From contig CAKUPI010000119.1 of NCBI GenBank assembly GCA_934675045.1, positions 1-5,773 on the forward strand: DNA of 5,773 nt. The letters run 5' to 3'. Positions 5,261 through 5,773 of this stretch are shown here, piece after piece. Under the pieces are notes generated by a model. That model made no database searches and was not told the DNA's origin. It saw only the letters and a list, made by a program, of their open reading frames with translations. Position 1 is the first letter of the stretch. Each line of letters opens with the position of its first letter. The translations under genes and the position numbers were made by a program. The DNA is from an uncultured Eubacteriales bacterium (GTDB lineage: Bacteria > Bacillota > Clostridia > Oscillospirales > Butyricicoccaceae).

Positions 5261-5296
5261 AGAGGGGAATACTTACCCTTTGCAGGAGGACGAGCC

Positions 5297-5773
5297 ATGA
5301 AGCTGATGGTGCTCGACGGCAACAGTCTGATCAACCGCGCCTTTTACGGCGTAAAAATGCTGACCACCTCGGACGGAACGCCGACCAATGCCGTGTACGG
5401 CTTTCTCAATATTCTGCTCAAGCTGCTGGCGGACGAGTCGCCCGACGCGCTGTGCGTGGCCTTTGATCTCAAGGCCCCGACCTTCCGCCACGAAAAGTTC
5501 GAGGGCTACAAGGCCCAGCGCAAGGGAATGCCCGAGGAGCTGGCCGTTCAGATGCCCATTTTGAAGGAAGTTCTCGACGCCATGCACGTCGCCCGCCGCG
5601 AGCTGAGCGGGTGGGAGGCCGACGATTTGCTGGGTACCATGGCGGCCCGGGCGTCGGCGGCCGGCTGGGAGACCGTCGTGGTCACCGGTGACCGCGACAG
5701 CCTGCAGCTCATCACCGAAAAGGTGCGCGTCAAGCTGGTGTCGACCCGCAGGGGGCCGACGACCACCCGCGAA
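5297..5773 (+). CDS. polA: DNA polymerase I, N-terminal 5'-3' exonuclease domain; 3'-partial
   Basis: There are 159 residues to the window edge. DNA polymerase I fills gaps and removes RNA primers during replication and repair. The visible part is most of its N-terminal FEN-like 5' nuclease. The metal-binding acidic residues are all present: D7 (VLDGNS), D57 (AFDLKAPTFRH), E107, D109 and D110 (GWEADD), and D132 and D134 (VTGDRDS). Each is six lower than its E. coli Pol I counterpart. Basic substrate-contact residues R64, K72 and R75 lie in TFRHEKFEGYKAQRKG. The start is fixed by AGGAGGA at 5284-5290, 6 nt before the ATG, and by the usual beginning MKLMVLDGN. Whether the 3'-5' exonuclease site is intact and the polymerase domain present cannot be seen. 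A stand-alone exonuclease is possible but less likely, given the close Pol I match. Confidence 0.95.
   Translation, partial: MKLMVLDGNSLINRAFYGVKMLTTSDGTPTNAVYGFLNILLKLLADESPDALCVAFDLKAPTFRHEKFEGYKAQRKGMPEELAVQMPILKEVLDAMHVARRELSGWEADDLLGTMAARASAAGWETVVVTGDRDSLQLITEKVRVKLVSTRRGPTTTRE

Noticed and set aside
1..5773. CRISPR array, insertion sequence, prophage or defence island
   Set aside because: No spaced repeats, transposase, integrase or phage-like proteins are encoded. Gene content is chromosomal and mostly housekeeping.

Overview
The window is GC-rich, compactly coded chromosomal DNA. It looks like a high-GC Firmicute of the Clostridia/Oscillospiraceae type. The reasons are a clostridial-style TetM-like GTPase/NYN fusion, a Gram-positive 3D-domain wall protein, B. 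subtilis YwrD-like and short-chain ChrA proteins, AGGAGG ribosome binding sites, and sigma-A promoters (TTGACA/TATAAT). Taxonomy is inferred from protein resemblance only. No mobile elements, CRISPR arrays or rRNA genes are visible.

Layout. (1) Bases 1-1237 (+) hold the C-terminal part of a translation-factor-like GTPase (EF-G/TetM domains IV-V) fused to a C-terminal NYN (YacP/Rae1-like) ribonuclease domain. Its GTPase half lies upstream of the window. (2) A bidirectional terminator at about 1349-1383 separates it from the convergent minus-strand operon. (3) Bases 4150-1402 (-) hold a three-gene operon: two half-size chromate-transporter-family (ChrA) subunits overlapping by ATGA, then a cytoplasmic gamma-glutamyltransferase-family protein of the YwrD type. 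An extended -10 promoter lies near 4226-4234. (4) Bases 4151-4366 form a divergent intergenic region with two inverted repeats. (5) Bases 4367-4876 (+) encode a secreted 3D-domain cell-wall protein, followed by a strong terminator. (6) Bases 5118-5045 (-) are tRNA-Gln(CTG) with encoded CCA, a perfect consensus promoter, and a terminator hairpin abutting the CCA. (7) From base 5297 (+) to the window end is the start of polA, covering most of the 5'-3' exonuclease domain.

The most interesting points are two. The first is the fusion of a ribosome-binding GTPase body to a domain related to the ribosomal A-site endonuclease Rae1. The second is the co-operonic pairing of a split ChrA transporter with a YwrD-type GGT-family enzyme, which resembles the B. 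subtilis ywrABCD locus and suggests a functional link not explained by chromate. The remaining genes are ordinary housekeeping genes with unusually clean transcription signals.
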